64,000 nt of DNA from Vulgatibacter sp035565615 (GTDB lineage Bacteria; Myxococcota; Myxococcia; Myxococcales; Vulgatibacteraceae). This document shows positions 41,159 through 52,931 of this stretch, piece by piece. The stretch lies in assembly GCA_035565615.1 (NCBI GenBank), contig DATMSB010000125.1, positions 1 through 64,000 of the forward strand. Direction: 5' to 3'. Each line of letters starts with the position of its first letter. Position 1 is the first letter of the stretch. Below the pieces are notes generated by a model. The model was given only the letters and a program-made list of their open reading frames with translations. It did no database searches and had not been told where the DNA came from. A program made the translations under genes and the position numbers.

Positions 41159-44100
41159 CTACTTCATGCGGAAGAGGATCGACTGTCCCGGCCGGATGGC
41201 CGCCTGCCGGAAGAAGGCCGTGAAGTTCTCGGAGCGATCCCGGCTCTCCAGCCCGGTCCAGGCCTCGCGGCCGGTGGCGGAGGCCCAGGGCCCGCTCTCG
41301 TTGGCGTCGCTGAACGCGATCACCACGTCACCGCCCGACCAGAGCTGGACCTGGAGGGTGACGACGTCACGGCCGCAGCGGCGGTAGTCGCTCCACTGGA
41401 GGATCGTGACGGTCTCTCCGCCGATCTCCTGCTGGTCGTACCGGAACCTCATCGCGGCGTTGGTGCAGCCGAGGTCGTCCCAGAGCGCGAGGACGAGCGG
41501 ACCCGTCGGGCTGCTGGTACCGGTCCTGGGCAGCGCGGACGGCGCGAAGTGCCCGTTGCCCGGCGACGTGGCCGAGAACGAGACGTAGCCGTTCGAGTTC
41601 GCCCAGAGCTTCGTGACCGTCTCCCCGTAGAAGGGCATGGAGAAGGGTACCGGGATCTCGGCGGTCGATCCGTCGCCGTGCAAGCTGCTGAGGACGATCC
41701 CGGAGCTCGTGAGGTCGATGAAGGGGACGGAGGAGTACTTGTCGAGGGAGTAGAAGGCGTTCACGCACCCGTCGCCCATCTCGCCGGGGCTCGGCGCTCC
41801 GGTGCACCACGAGTCGGCGTCGTCGTGCGAGCCCACGCCGACCTGGACGAACGATCCGTCGAGGCTCAGGGAGGAGCCATCCACCGGATGGTTCCAGGAC
41901 GCGTCCCAGGTCACCGACGCGATCGGCGCCGTGGGCGAGGCCGCGAGCGAGAGGGTGTCGCCGGTCGGATCGAACGGCAGCCCGGCGCCGAAGACGTAGT
42001 CCGGCGGGAAGCCGACCGTCGCCGAGGCGGCGAGGGTGGCGAAGCCGCCCGGCGGCACGACGAGGGGACCGGCGATGGTGTGGCTGCCGCCGTCGGTCGT
42101 GATCGTCCAGCCGTCGAGATCCACGGAGGCCCCGGTGGCGTTCTTGACCTCGAACCACTCGCCGCCCGGACCGCCCGCGGGATCGACCACGAGCTCGGTG
42201 ATCGTCACGCTGCCCGGCTCGAGTACCTCGATCGGAACGACCGAGCACTCCTTGTACCCGTCGAGGGTGGCGCAGAGTAGGTAGGTGGCGGAGGTGCGCG
42301 GCGTGATGGTGGCGCTGCCGGCGGCGCTCCAGGGGTAGACGAAGGTGCGATTGGCCAGCCCACCACCCGGGAAGACCACATTGGCCGCGGCGCTGCTGGA
42401 GCCGCCGAAGTGGAGGGTGCGGCCGATGGTGCCGGTGGGATCCTGGTAGCCGATGGTGGCGCTGGATCCCATCGCCTCGTTCACGCAGTCGTCCGGCTCG
42501 CAGGAGGTCGACGAGGGCGTCGCGGGAGGCGCCATCGTCCCGTACCGGTACTCGAACCGGCCGTCCGAGTGGAGGACGACCATGAAGTTCAGGTCGTACT
42601 CGGCGGTGTTGCTGGACGCCGTCAAGGAGCTGATCTTCGACCACTGCACCACGTAGGTGTCGGGATCCACCTGCAGGCCGTAGACCCGCCCGGAGGTCCG
42701 GGTGTGGAGGTCGTCCCAGAACGGAGCCAGGTGCACCGTCCGGTTGGTGGAGTCGGTGGTCGGGATCACCGCGTTCGAGGCCCGGGTCGCGGTGGACGCC
42801 GTGTCGAAGGAGATCCACCCGTTGACGCTGACCACCATCGTGGTCCGGGGCGTCCCCATGTAGGGGAACTCGAACCCGGGCTGGAAGGTCACGGTGGCCC
42901 GGTCGTCGTCCAATCCTCCGAGGTGGAGGACCTCCACGTTCGGATCCTGGGAGATGTCGAGGTCCGCGAAGGACGTGCCCGCGCCCGAGACCTCGACGAG
43001 CGGCCCCTCCGTCATCAGATCGCCCGCGGTGTGGGTGGCGACGGTCCAGGTGAGGGTCGAGGACTCACCGGGCAGCAGGGCCTCCTGGGACGCAGCGAGC
43101 GACACCTCGACGTTGCGCGCCTCGACCTCGACGGTGCGGGTCTTGACGCGGCCGAACGAGCTGAGGCTGAGCGTGTAGGTGGTCTTGTCCTGGAGCACGT
43201 CCACGTGGCTGCCGGTGAAGTCGGTGATGGGGATGACGGTGTCCGTCCCGTCGACCGTGGCCACCAGCGAGATGGCGTCACCGCCGGCGGTGTCCCAGCT
43301 CAGGGTCACCGGCTGGTTCGGCACCACCGACGAGGCGTCGGCGTTGAAGGACTTGATCGTCCATCCGGCATCCACGACCACCGGCTCCGTGCACTCGAAG
43401 AGCGTGCCCGAGATGGCACAGATCCGATAGGAGGTGCGGTCGGTGGGGTTCACCACCACGCTTCCCCCAGCCGACTGAGGCGAGAACCGGAAGGCCCGGT
43501 TGCTGAGGCCGCCGGCGACCGGGAAGTTGCTCGCGCCGTTGGAGGTCCCGCCGAAGTGCACCAGGTGCCCGGCGACGCCGGTGGGCTCCTGATAGCCGAT
43601 GGTGGCGCTGGCGCCGTTCGCCTCGTTCACGCAGGTGTTCGGGTGGCAGCTCGAGCTGGTGTCGGTGCCCGAGAGCCCCTCCATCGTGCCGTAGGCGTAG
43701 GTGAACGAGCCGTCGGCGTGGAGCACGATCTGGAAGTTGAGGTTGTGGAACATCGAGGTCGACGAGCCGCTCCACATGCTCATGTTCGACCACTGGAACA
43801 CGTAGTCCGTGCCCACCGGGGCGGCGTGCACGCGGCCGTTGGTCCTCGTGCCGAGGTCGTCCCAGAACGCCGCGAGGTGGACCTTCTTCTCGGTCGTCGA
43901 CGGGAGCGCCACGTTGCCGGACGTGGTCGACGCCCCGGACTGGAAGGAGAGGAAACCGTCGGTCGAGACGCGGACCTGGGTCTGCTCGGTCCCGAAGTAG
44001 TCGAAGGTGAAGCCATCCGCGAACACGTGGTCGACGACCTTCGTGTCCTCGGAGGCGCCGATCAGCTCGACCGCATCGGGCAGGCCAGAGATGTCCGTGT

Positions 44101-47100
44101 ACCCGACGGTGCCCGAGACCTCGGTCATCGGCGTCGTGAGGACGAAGTCGCCGCCCGAGAGCATGCTCGCGGTCCAGGTCAGGGTGACCGGATCGCCGGG
44201 GTTCGCGACCGCGGTCGAGGGCGTCAGCGTGAGATCGAACTGCCGCACGTCGACCGTCCGGGTCGCGGTGACGGTCTGCCTCAGGAAGTCGTTCCAGATC
44301 TCGAGGGTGTAGGTGGCCGTCTCCTCGGGCGAGTAGGGGAACGTCCCGGCGGCGATGCCGACCGTGGAGTCGTCGACGAGCATGTCGCTCCCCTTCTTGA
44401 GCACGAGGGCGTCGGCGCCGGTCGTGGTCCACGAGAACTCGACGGCCTCGTTCCAGTCGATCGAGTCGTCGTCGACCTCGAACGAGTCGATCTTGAACTC
44501 GGCCTCGACCCGGACCGTCTCGCAGGTCCGGTAGCCGCCCTGGTTCACGCAGACCGTGTAGTCACCCGACGCGCGAGGGGTGAAGGTCGCCACGCCGTTG
44601 GCCCCGGGGAGGTCGTACCGGAAGGTCCGATTGCTGAGGCCGCCGGGGAACGCGGGGTTGCCGTCGGCGTTCGACGTGCCGCCGAAGTGGTGCGTGTAGC
44701 CGGCGGTCCCGGTCGTGTTCTGGTAGCCGATGGTGGCGCTGGAGCCGTTCGCCTCGTTCGTGCAGTCGTCGGGGTAGCAGCTCGTCGACGGGGTGGTCCG
44801 CGGCGCCATCGTCCCGTACCGGTACTCGAAGGACCCGTCCGCGTGGAGGACGACCTGGAAGTTCAGGTTCCACTCGTCCGAGTTCGACGAGCCGGTGGTC
44901 GGGCTCATCGTCGACCACTGGATCATGTAGTCCGCGCCGACCTTGGCGGCGTAGATCCGCCCGTTCGATCGGGTGTGGAGGTCGTCCCAGAACGGCGCCA
45001 GGTGCACCCTGCGCTCGCTCGAGCCGTCCGCGGGGAAGGGCACGTTGTTGGCGACGGTCGTCGTGCTGGTGTCGAACGAGAGGTAGCCGTCGGGCGAGAC
45101 GCGGACCGAGGTCCGCTCGGCCCCGTCGAAGGGGAAGGTGAATCCGTCGGCGAAGACGTGGCTGGTCACCGTGGTATCGGTGCCGCTGCCGCGCAGGGTG
45201 ACGACGTCGGGGAGCTGGCTGATGTCCTCGAAGGGGGCCGTCCCCGAGACGTCCTCCACCATCTCGAGGAAGGGGACCTCCACGGTCACGGGGCCGCCGT
45301 TCAGCGAGGTCGCCGCCCACGCGATCGTGACCGGGGTGCCAGGGTGCACGACGGTCGCCGAGGGCGTGAGGGTCACCGTCGCGGTGCGGACCACGACCGT
45401 GAGCGTCTCGGTGCGGGTGCCGAAGAGCGTGTTCTCGATCTCCAGCTCGTAGGTGGTGGTCTCCTGCGGGGTGAGCGTGACGCTGTCCTCGTCGAGGTCG
45501 ATCGTCGGGGGAAGGGCCACCTCCACGCCGTTGGCGAAAATGCGCAGCGCGTCCGCGTCGCCCGTCACCCAGGAGAGAGTCACGGGATCGTTGAGGTCGA
45601 TCTCGTCAGCGCTGGCGGTGAACGACATGATCCCGAAGTCCGCGGAGACTATGGTCACCTCGGCGTCGGCGGAGACCGTGTGGCCCAGGGCGCCCGTCGC
45701 GATCACCGTATAGGTCTTGGGCCCGCCGGTCGACTCGCTGAGCACGCAGCTCCCGGAGGCGATCTGGCCGGCCGCCGCGGTGCAACGCGTCGTCCCCGTC
45801 TGATCTTCGACGACGACCGCGGTGGCGTTCTGCGTCGTCCAGGAGAGGGTGAAGTCCTGGTTGCGGACCGCCGACTCGGGAGCGGTCGCGGTGGCGGCTG
45901 CCCGGGGATGGACCTCGACGGTGATGGTCTCCGAGTCGGAGCCCTGGGCATTCCTGGCGGTCAGGGTCACGGACCGATTCGTGGGCCCGGCGCCGCCCAG
46001 GGGCGACCAGGCGTAGCTGCCGTTGGGGGCCAGGGAAGGCGGGACCTCGTAGCGGAAGCTGCGGTTCTGCAGCCCGCCCGAGACGGCGGTGTTGTGGCTG
46101 AACACGTGGTACGAGGTCCGGCCGGGGAGCATGTAGCCGATGGTGGCGCCGTTGCCGTCGACCCTCTCCTGGGCCGCCGAGATGGCCTGCATGGTCCCGT
46201 ACCGGTACTCGAACGTACCGTCGGGGCGCAGCAGGATCTCGAAGTTCATGTTCGCCGTCGACGTGGGGAATTCGATGCTCTTCCACTGAATGGCGAAGAA
46301 ATCGCCGCGGGTGTCCGACCCCGTCCCGTACCAGATGTCGCTCGCGGCGGTGTCCTGGGCCTGCAGGTCGTCCCAGAACACGGCCATGTGGACCCAGGAC
46401 TTCGAGGTGGTCGCGAGGTTGTCGTTCGAGAAGCTCGTCTGGCTGCTCGCGTCCCAGTGCATGTCGAAGCCCAGCAGGCCGTTGGACCAGACCATCAGCT
46501 CTTCACGATCCTCGCCGCCGAAGGGGAAGGTGAAGCCTGCGGGGAAGGTGATCACGCCCTGCCCCTCGTCACCGGTCGGGCAGGACGAGCACCAGTTGTG
46601 GGTCATGACGGCCTTCGTGCCTCCGTTCGCGGAGACGTCGAAGAAGGGCTCGCTGGTCTCGGAGAAGACGTATCCGGCGAGGATGTCGAGCGAGACGTTG
46701 TCCGCCTTGCGGGTGGTCCACTCGAGGAGGACCTCGTCGCCCGCGACCACCCCGATCGTCGGGGGAGCGGGCGGCTCCGGGTAGGCGGGGGGCGTCGCGT
46801 CGAAGGTCAGGATCTCGGCGGGCTGCAGCGTCACCGTGACCTCGGCCTCGGCCGTCATCGCCAGCCCGTTGGTGGCGACGATCCGATAGGTGGTCTCGGC
46901 GGTGGGCCCGTTGGCGACGAACGAGCCGGCCGCCCGCTCGTCCTCGGGGACGGAGTGGAGCAGGACGTCCGTCGCGTCCGGCACGACCTCGAAGATCTCG
47001 AGGCTCTGGTCGGCGTTCGTCGAGACCCAGGAGAGGGTCACGCCGCTGTGGACGTCGTCGTCGTAGACGAGGGGATCGGCGTCGATGCTCACCCCGGGGA

Positions 47101-49282
47101 CGCCGTGCACGCGCACCGTCTCCGACCGGGTGGCCGGCGTCGAGGACGCGGCGGAGGTGGAGGCCGTGAAGGTGAACGCGTACTCGCCGGTCTCGTTCAA
47201 GGTGAACTGGGTCGTGCCCGCGCTGCCGGCGGGGAGGTCATACGGCCCGCCCCGATCGGCGGTGAGCGAGAGCGTCGGCTCGTTCCCGTCCGGGTCCGGC
47301 GTCGCGGACCAGCTCACCACGATCGGCGTGCCCTGGAGGAGGGCGGTGGGGGCGATGGAGAACATGGCGATCCCCGGGCCGGTGCTCGCCTTCACGGTGA
47401 CGGTCTGGGTCGCGGTCTGGCCGGAGAGGTTCTCCACCTCGAGGGTGAAGGTGACGAGGCCCTCCTCGGAGAGGACGATCGGCGCGGTCTGGCCGCCGTC
47501 GACCTCGGACCGGATCGAGGTGGTGTGCACCTCGCCGTCGGCCGTCGAGATCGCCAGCGTCGAGGCGCCCAGGGTCTCCCAGGAGAGGATCACGCTCTCG
47601 CCGACCCACACGTGGAGGTCCGAGGCGTCGAAGTCCAGGATCTGGGGCTGCCCGACGGTTACGCTGGTGGCGCCCGTGTCGGTGTCGAGGGCGTCGTTGT
47701 ACGCCACGATCTCGAAGTTGGCGGAGACCTGGAGGGTCACGGTGACGGAGCCGCTCGGATCGTGGGGCCCCTCGATCTCGACGCCGTCGTGGAAGATCTC
47801 GACGTGGGTCGCGTCGGAGGTGGTCCAGGAGAGCAGGACCTCCTCACCGGGGCCGACGTAGCCCGGGAGCGCCTGGAAGTCCTCGACGACGGGGAGCGGC
47901 ACCGCGCGGACGTCCACCGTCCGGCTCGCCGTACCGGCGGTGTTGCGCGCGGTCAGGGTGAAGGTGGTGTCGGCGTCGATCGCCACGTCGATCGTCCCCT
48001 CGGGGGCGACCTCGTCGAGCTCGATGGGGCCGGTGGTGTCGCCGACGAGCTCGAGCTCGTCCGCGCGGGCGACGCCACTCCACGACAGGGTCACGGTGGC
48101 GCTGCCGTCCACCAGGCTGACGACGTCGCGATCGGCGGTGAACGAGCCGATGACCGGATCGACGACCACCTCGATCTGAATCTCGCTCTGCGCGGTGAGG
48201 TTCCCGCTCCTGGCGAGGATGCGGAAGGTCCCCTCGGCGCCCATGGGCAGGGTCGCCATCCCCTCGAGGGCCTCGTCGCCGGTGAAGGTGACGGCCTCGC
48301 CGTCGAGGTTCGAGATCTCGACCTCGAGGGCGCCGCCCGTCCTCCAGGTGAGCTCCTTCGAATCGCCCACGGCGGCGGGCGACGGGTCCGTCGCCTCGAA
48401 GGCGAGGATCGCCGGCGTCACCTGGACGGACGCGCTGACCTTGGTCTCCTTGCCGCCGGCGCCGACGGCGGTGAGCCAGTAGGTGGTCGAGGCGGCGGGC
48501 TGGACCGTCAGGCTGCCCTGGACCTCGAACGGACCGCCCTCGAGCTCGTTTCCTGCGGCGTCGGCGAGCGTCACCGACGCGGCGTCCGTGGTCTCCCAGG
48601 TCAGCGTCGCCTCGTCGCCGAAGGCGATGAGGTCGGGCGCGATCGAGAGGGAGGCCTCCGGGGCGCCCTTCAGCTTCACGGTCAGGCTCCGGCCGTCGCT
48701 CTCGGCGCCCCGCTCGGCCACCAGCGTGAAGGTCTCCGTCCCCTCGACCATCACCGTGACGGAGCCCTCCTCGGCGGCCGCGGTGCCGAGCTCGACCTCG
48801 ACACCGCCGCCGCGGGTGATCCGCACCGCGTCGGCGTTCCGGGTCTTCCAGGAGAGGGTCACCTCGCCGGGATCGTCCAGCTCCTCGGGGTCGGCAAAGA
48901 AGGAGATCACCGCAGGGGCGTCACCGATGATGCGGACGGTCTTCTCGCTCGTGGCCTCGTCGCCGCCGGCGCCGGTGGCGACCAGGACGAAGAGGGTCTC
49001 CTCCGAGACCTCGACCGTGACCGAGCCCTGGGACGGCACGGCGTCGCCCAGCTCGATCGGCTCGCCGTTGGCGGTCAGTCGGATGGCGGCTGCGTTCCTG
49101 GTCTCCCAGGACGCCGTCACCGTCTCCCCGGCCTTCACGGCCTCGGGGGCCACCTCGAACGAGACGATGGCGGCCGCGTCCGGCAGGACCGGTTCCGGCT
49201 CCTTCTCCGACGAACCACACGCGGACAGCACCGTCGAGAGCGCCGCCAGGATGCTCAAAGACCACCTATTCAGAGGATTCAT
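41159..49282 (-). CDS. giant Ig-like / nidogen-like / lamin-tail repeat lipoprotein
   Basis: 2707 aa. Signal peptide with lipobox LSAC (Cys22); Gly at +2 argues for outer-membrane sorting. Residues about 30-860 are roughly ten Ig-like units with the pattern VTLSWxTxNAxxVxL; five nidogen-like modules (FTFPFGG ... VSPDGYLSF ... PFWDDL ... FEYRYGTM ... ATIGYQ) lie near 861-1084, 1331-1561, 1717-1931, 2097-2317 and 2509-2707, separated by more Ig-like units; a lamin-tail domain (ITELVVDPAGGPGGEWFEVKN) is at about 2356-2506. Paired cysteines in modules 2-4 suggest disulfides. ATG 49282 gives the signal peptide directly and has AGGGG upstream; a CCCTG-T-CAGGG palindrome (49291-49301) overlaps that leader. 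Probably a cell-surface adhesion or matrix protein; function inferred only. Confidence 0.82.
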   Translation of the reverse strand: MNPLNRWSLSILAALSTVLSACGSSEKEPEPVLPDAAAIVSFEVAPEAVKAGETVTASWETRNAAAIRLTANGEPIELGDAVPSQGSVTVEVSEETLFVLVATGAGGDEATSEKTVRIIGDAPAVISFFADPEELDDPGEVTLSWKTRNADAVRITRGGGVEVELGTAAAEEGSVTVMVEGTETFTLVAERGAESDGRSLTVKLKGAPEASLSIAPDLIAFGDEATLTWETTDAASVTLADAAGNELEGGPFEVQGSLTVQPAASTTYWLTAVGAGGKETKVSASVQVTPAILAFEATDPSPAAVGDSKELTWRTGGALEVEISNLDGEAVTFTGDEALEGMATLPMGAEGTFRILARSGNLTAQSEIQIEVVVDPVIGSFTADRDVVSLVDGSATVTLSWSGVARADELELVGDTTGPIELDEVAPEGTIDVAIDADTTFTLTARNTAGTASRTVDVRAVPLPVVEDFQALPGYVGPGEEVLLSWTTSDATHVEIFHDGVEIEGPHDPSGSVTVTLQVSANFEIVAYNDALDTDTGATSVTVGQPQILDFDASDLHVWVGESVILSWETLGASTLAISTADGEVHTTSIRSEVDGGQTAPIVLSEEGLVTFTLEVENLSGQTATQTVTVKASTGPGIAMFSIAPTALLQGTPIVVSWSATPDPDGNEPTLSLTADRGGPYDLPAGSAGTTQFTLNETGEYAFTFTASTSAASSTPATRSETVRVHGVPGVSIDADPLVYDDDVHSGVTLSWVSTNADQSLEIFEVVPDATDVLLHSVPEDERAAGSFVANGPTAETTYRIVATNGLAMTAEAEVTVTLQPAEILTFDATPPAYPEPPAPPTIGVVAGDEVLLEWTTRKADNVSLDILAGYVFSETSEPFFDVSANGGTKAVMTHNWCSSCPTGDEGQGVITFPAGFTFPFGGEDREELMVWSNGLLGFDMHWDASSQTSFSNDNLATTSKSWVHMAVFWDDLQAQDTAASDIWYGTGSDTRGDFFAIQWKSIEFPTSTANMNFEILLRPDGTFEYRYGTMQAISAAQERVDGNGATIGYMLPGRTSYHVFSHNTAVSGGLQNRSFRYEVPPSLAPNGSYAWSPLGGAGPTNRSVTLTARNAQGSDSETITVEVHPRAAATATAPESAVRNQDFTLSWTTQNATAVVVEDQTGTTRCTAAAGQIASGSCVLSESTGGPKTYTVIATGALGHTVSADAEVTIVSADFGIMSFTASADEIDLNDPVTLSWVTGDADALRIFANGVEVALPPTIDLDEDSVTLTPQETTTYELEIENTLFGTRTETLTVVVRTATVTLTPSATVVHPGTPVTIAWAATSLNGGPVTVEVPFLEMVEDVSGTAPFEDISQLPDVVTLRGSGTDTTVTSHVFADGFTFPFDGAERTSVRVSPDGYLSFDTSTTTVANNVPFPADGSSERRVHLAPFWDDLHTRSNGRIYAAKVGADYMIQWSTMSPTTGSSNSDEWNLNFQVVLHADGSFEYRYGTMAPRTTPSTSCYPDDCTNEANGSSATIGYQNTTGTAGYTHHFGGTSNADGNPAFPGGLSNRTFRYDLPGANGVATFTPRASGDYTVCVNQGGYRTCETVRVEAEFKIDSFEVDDDSIDWNEAVEFSWTTTGADALVLKKGSDMLVDDSTVGIAAGTFPYSPEETATYTLEIWNDFLRQTVTATRTVDVRQFDLTLTPSTAVANPGDPVTLTWTASMLSGGDFVLTTPMTEVSGTVGYTDISGLPDAVELIGASEDTKVVDHVFADGFTFDYFGTEQTQVRVSTDGFLSFQSGASTTSGNVALPSTTEKKVHLAAFWDDLGTRTNGRVHAAPVGTDYVFQWSNMSMWSGSSTSMFHNLNFQIVLHADGSFTYAYGTMEGLSGTDTSSSCHPNTCVNEANGASATIGYQEPTGVAGHLVHFGGTSNGASNFPVAGGLSNRAFRFSPQSAGGSVVVNPTDRTSYRICAISGTLFECTEPVVVDAGWTIKSFNADASSVVPNQPVTLSWDTAGGDAISLVATVDGTDTVIPITDFTGSHVDVLQDKTTYTLSLSSFGRVKTRTVEVEARNVEVSLAASQEALLPGESSTLTWTVATHTAGDLMTEGPLVEVSGAGTSFADLDISQDPNVEVLHLGGLDDDRATVTFQPGFEFPYMGTPRTTMVVSVNGWISFDTASTATRASNAVIPTTDSTNRTVHLAPFWDDLHTRTSGRVYGLQVDPDTYVVQWSKISSLTASSNTAEYDLNFMVVLHSDGRFEYRYGTMAPPATPSSTSCEPDDCVNEAMGSSATIGYQDPTGTIGRTLHFGGSSSAAANVVFPGGGLANRTFVYPWSAAGSATITPRTSATYLLCATLDGYKECSVVPIEVLEPGSVTITELVVDPAGGPGGEWFEVKNATGASVDLDGWTITTDGGSHTIAGPLVVPPGGFATLAASATVGFPPDYVFGAGLPFDPTGDTLSLAASPTAPIASVTWDASWNHPVDGSSLSLDGSFVQVGVGSHDDADSWCTGAPSPGEMGDGCVNAFYSLDKYSSVPFIDLTSSGIVLSSLHGDGSTAEIPVPFSMPFYGETVTKLWANSNGYVSFSATSPGNGHFAPSALPRTGTSSPTGPLVLALWDDLGCTNAAMRFRYDQQEIGGETVTILQWSDYRRCGRDVVTLQVQLWSGGDVVIAFSDANESGPWASATGREAWTGLESRDRSENFTAFFRQAAIRPGQSILFRMK

Positions 49283-49456
49283 CCAATTGACCCCTGTCAG
49301 GGAACAAACAGTTTGGGTTTCAACCTGACGAGTAACAACCATTTCCCGTGGCGAGGGTCAACGCTCACCTCCATCTTGGGGGTCCAAATGTAGGATGAGC
49401 AACCACATCCGCCCGGAGGGCTCTCGTCGCCCGGGTCCGGGCGCGAGAGGACACTC

Positions 49457-49497
49457 GAAAGACGGCGCCGCCCTCGGCACGGGGCCGGGGCGGCGTC
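49457..49497 (-). terminator. probable terminator of the purSQL operon
   Basis: 8-bp G+C stem (49466-49473 with 49488-49495), possibly extended, followed on the minus strand by GTCTTTC; 57 bp past the purL stop. The rest of the 271-bp gap to the lipoprotein start is the leader/promoter zone of that gene, notably richer in A+T near 49300-49345. Confidence 0.5.
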
Positions 49498-49553
49498 ACG
49501 CCTGCGGAGGGTCGATGGGGGTCGGCCCCTCCCGTCGCGATGGGGGCGGCGCG

Positions 49554-51809
<2,256 letters not shown>

Positions 51810-51826
51810 CTTTGACTCCTTGAAAA

Positions 51827-52510
51827 TCAGCTACCGATCAGGGCTTCGAAGATCCGCCTGCCGTCCTCGCCGCCGAGGACGCTCTCCGCGAGGCGCTCGG
51901 GGTGGGGCATCATCCCCAGGACGTTGCGGCGGGCGTTGACGATGCCGGCGATCCCGTTGCGCGAGCCGTTGGGGTTGGCGGCGTCGGTGGCGTTCCCCGC
52001 CTCGTCGACGTAGCGGAAGACGACCCGCCCCTCTCCCTCCAGGCGCGCGAGCTCGTCGTCCGGCAGGTAGTAGTTGCCCTCCGCGTGGGCGATCGGGATC
52101 CGCAGCACCGTTCCCTCCTCGATCCCGCGGGTGAAGGGGGTGTCGGCGTTCTCCACCCGGAGGTGTACGTCCTGGCAGACGAACTTGAGGGATCGGTTCC
52201 GCAGCATCGCGCCGGGGAGGAGGCCCAACTCCAGGGCGATCTGGAAGCCGTTGCAGATCCCGAGCACCTTGCCGCCCCGCCCGGCGAAGGCCACCACCTC
52301 CTCCATCACCGGCGCCGTCTTCGCGATGGCGCCGCTGCGGAGGTAGTCGCCATAGGAGAAGCCGCCGGGGATGATGACGCAGTCGAGGCCCGAGAGGTCA
52401 CGCTCCTTGTGCCAGACGTGCCTCGCCTCCTGGCCGAGCACCTCCGTCACCACGTGGAGGGCGTCGTAGTCGCAGTTGGAGCCGGGAAAGACGACGATGC
52501 CGAAGCGCAC
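51827..52510 (-). CDS. purQ: phosphoribosylformylglycinamidine synthase glutaminase subunit PurQ
   Basis: 227-aa class I glutamine amidotransferase: N-terminal GIVVFPGSNCD, nucleophile Cys86 in GICNGFQ, and catalytic His in MMPHPERL. Start GTG 52510 with AGGAGG five bases upstream, 9 bp after the purS stop. Confidence 0.96.
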   Translation of the reverse strand: MRFGIVVFPGSNCDYDALHVVTEVLGQEARHVWHKERDLSGLDCVIIPGGFSYGDYLRSGAIAKTAPVMEEVVAFAGRGGKVLGICNGFQIALELGLLPGAMLRNRSLKFVCQDVHLRVENADTPFTRGIEEGTVLRIPIAHAEGNYYLPDDELARLEGEGRVVFRYVDEAGNATDAANPNGSRNGIAGIVNARRNVLGMMPHPERLAESVLGGEDGRRIFEALIGS

Positions 52511-52519
52511 GAGTTCCTC

Positions 52520-52765
52520 CTAGGCGCCGATGATCTCGATGCGGTAGTCCTCGATCACCGTGTTCGCGAGGAGCCTCTTGCACATCTCGTCGATGCGCGC
52601 CCGGGCCGCCTCCGGGGATCCGTCCTCGAGCTTCAGCTCGATGAACTTGCCGAGGCGCACGTCCTTCACCTCGTCGAAGCCCATGGTGCCGAGCGAGCGG
52701 GCGACCGCCTTGCCCTGGGGGTCGAGCACCCCCTGCTTGAGCGTAACGTAGACGCGAGCCTGCAT
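52520..52765 (-). CDS. purS: phosphoribosylformylglycinamidine synthase subunit PurS
   Basis: 81-aa bridging subunit of the PurSQL complex: VYVTLKQGVLDPQGKAVARSL is the family signature and IEDYRIEI ends the fold. ATG 52765 is preceded by GGAGGAGG. First gene of purSQL; the divergent 166-bp gap to the CNNM gene should hold its promoter (a minus-strand TATAGG near 52853 is the best -10, with a weak -35). Confidence 0.95.
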   Translation of the reverse strand: MQARVYVTLKQGVLDPQGKAVARSLGTMGFDEVKDVRLGKFIELKLEDGSPEAARARIDEMCKRLLANTVIEDYRIEIIGA

Positions 52766-52931
52766 CCGTCGCCTCCTCCTCTGTTGGCGTGGCCCGGCTC
52801 CTTGCCCCGTTTCGGGTCGGAGAGGGCCGATCCCGGGCGTTCGCGGCGGGCCTATAGCACGGACCTCGGGGCATGCGAAGGGGCAATCGGGCCCTCGCCG
52901 CCGGGTTGGGATATGCTGGTCGCACCCAAGG

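Noticed and set aside
42410..49393. 2327-aa open frame on the plus strand opposite the giant lipoprotein gene
   Set aside because: Composition is that of a high-G+C shadow (Arg/Gly/His/Asp-rich without domains), no supported start, while the minus strand has clear repeats, lipobox and domains.
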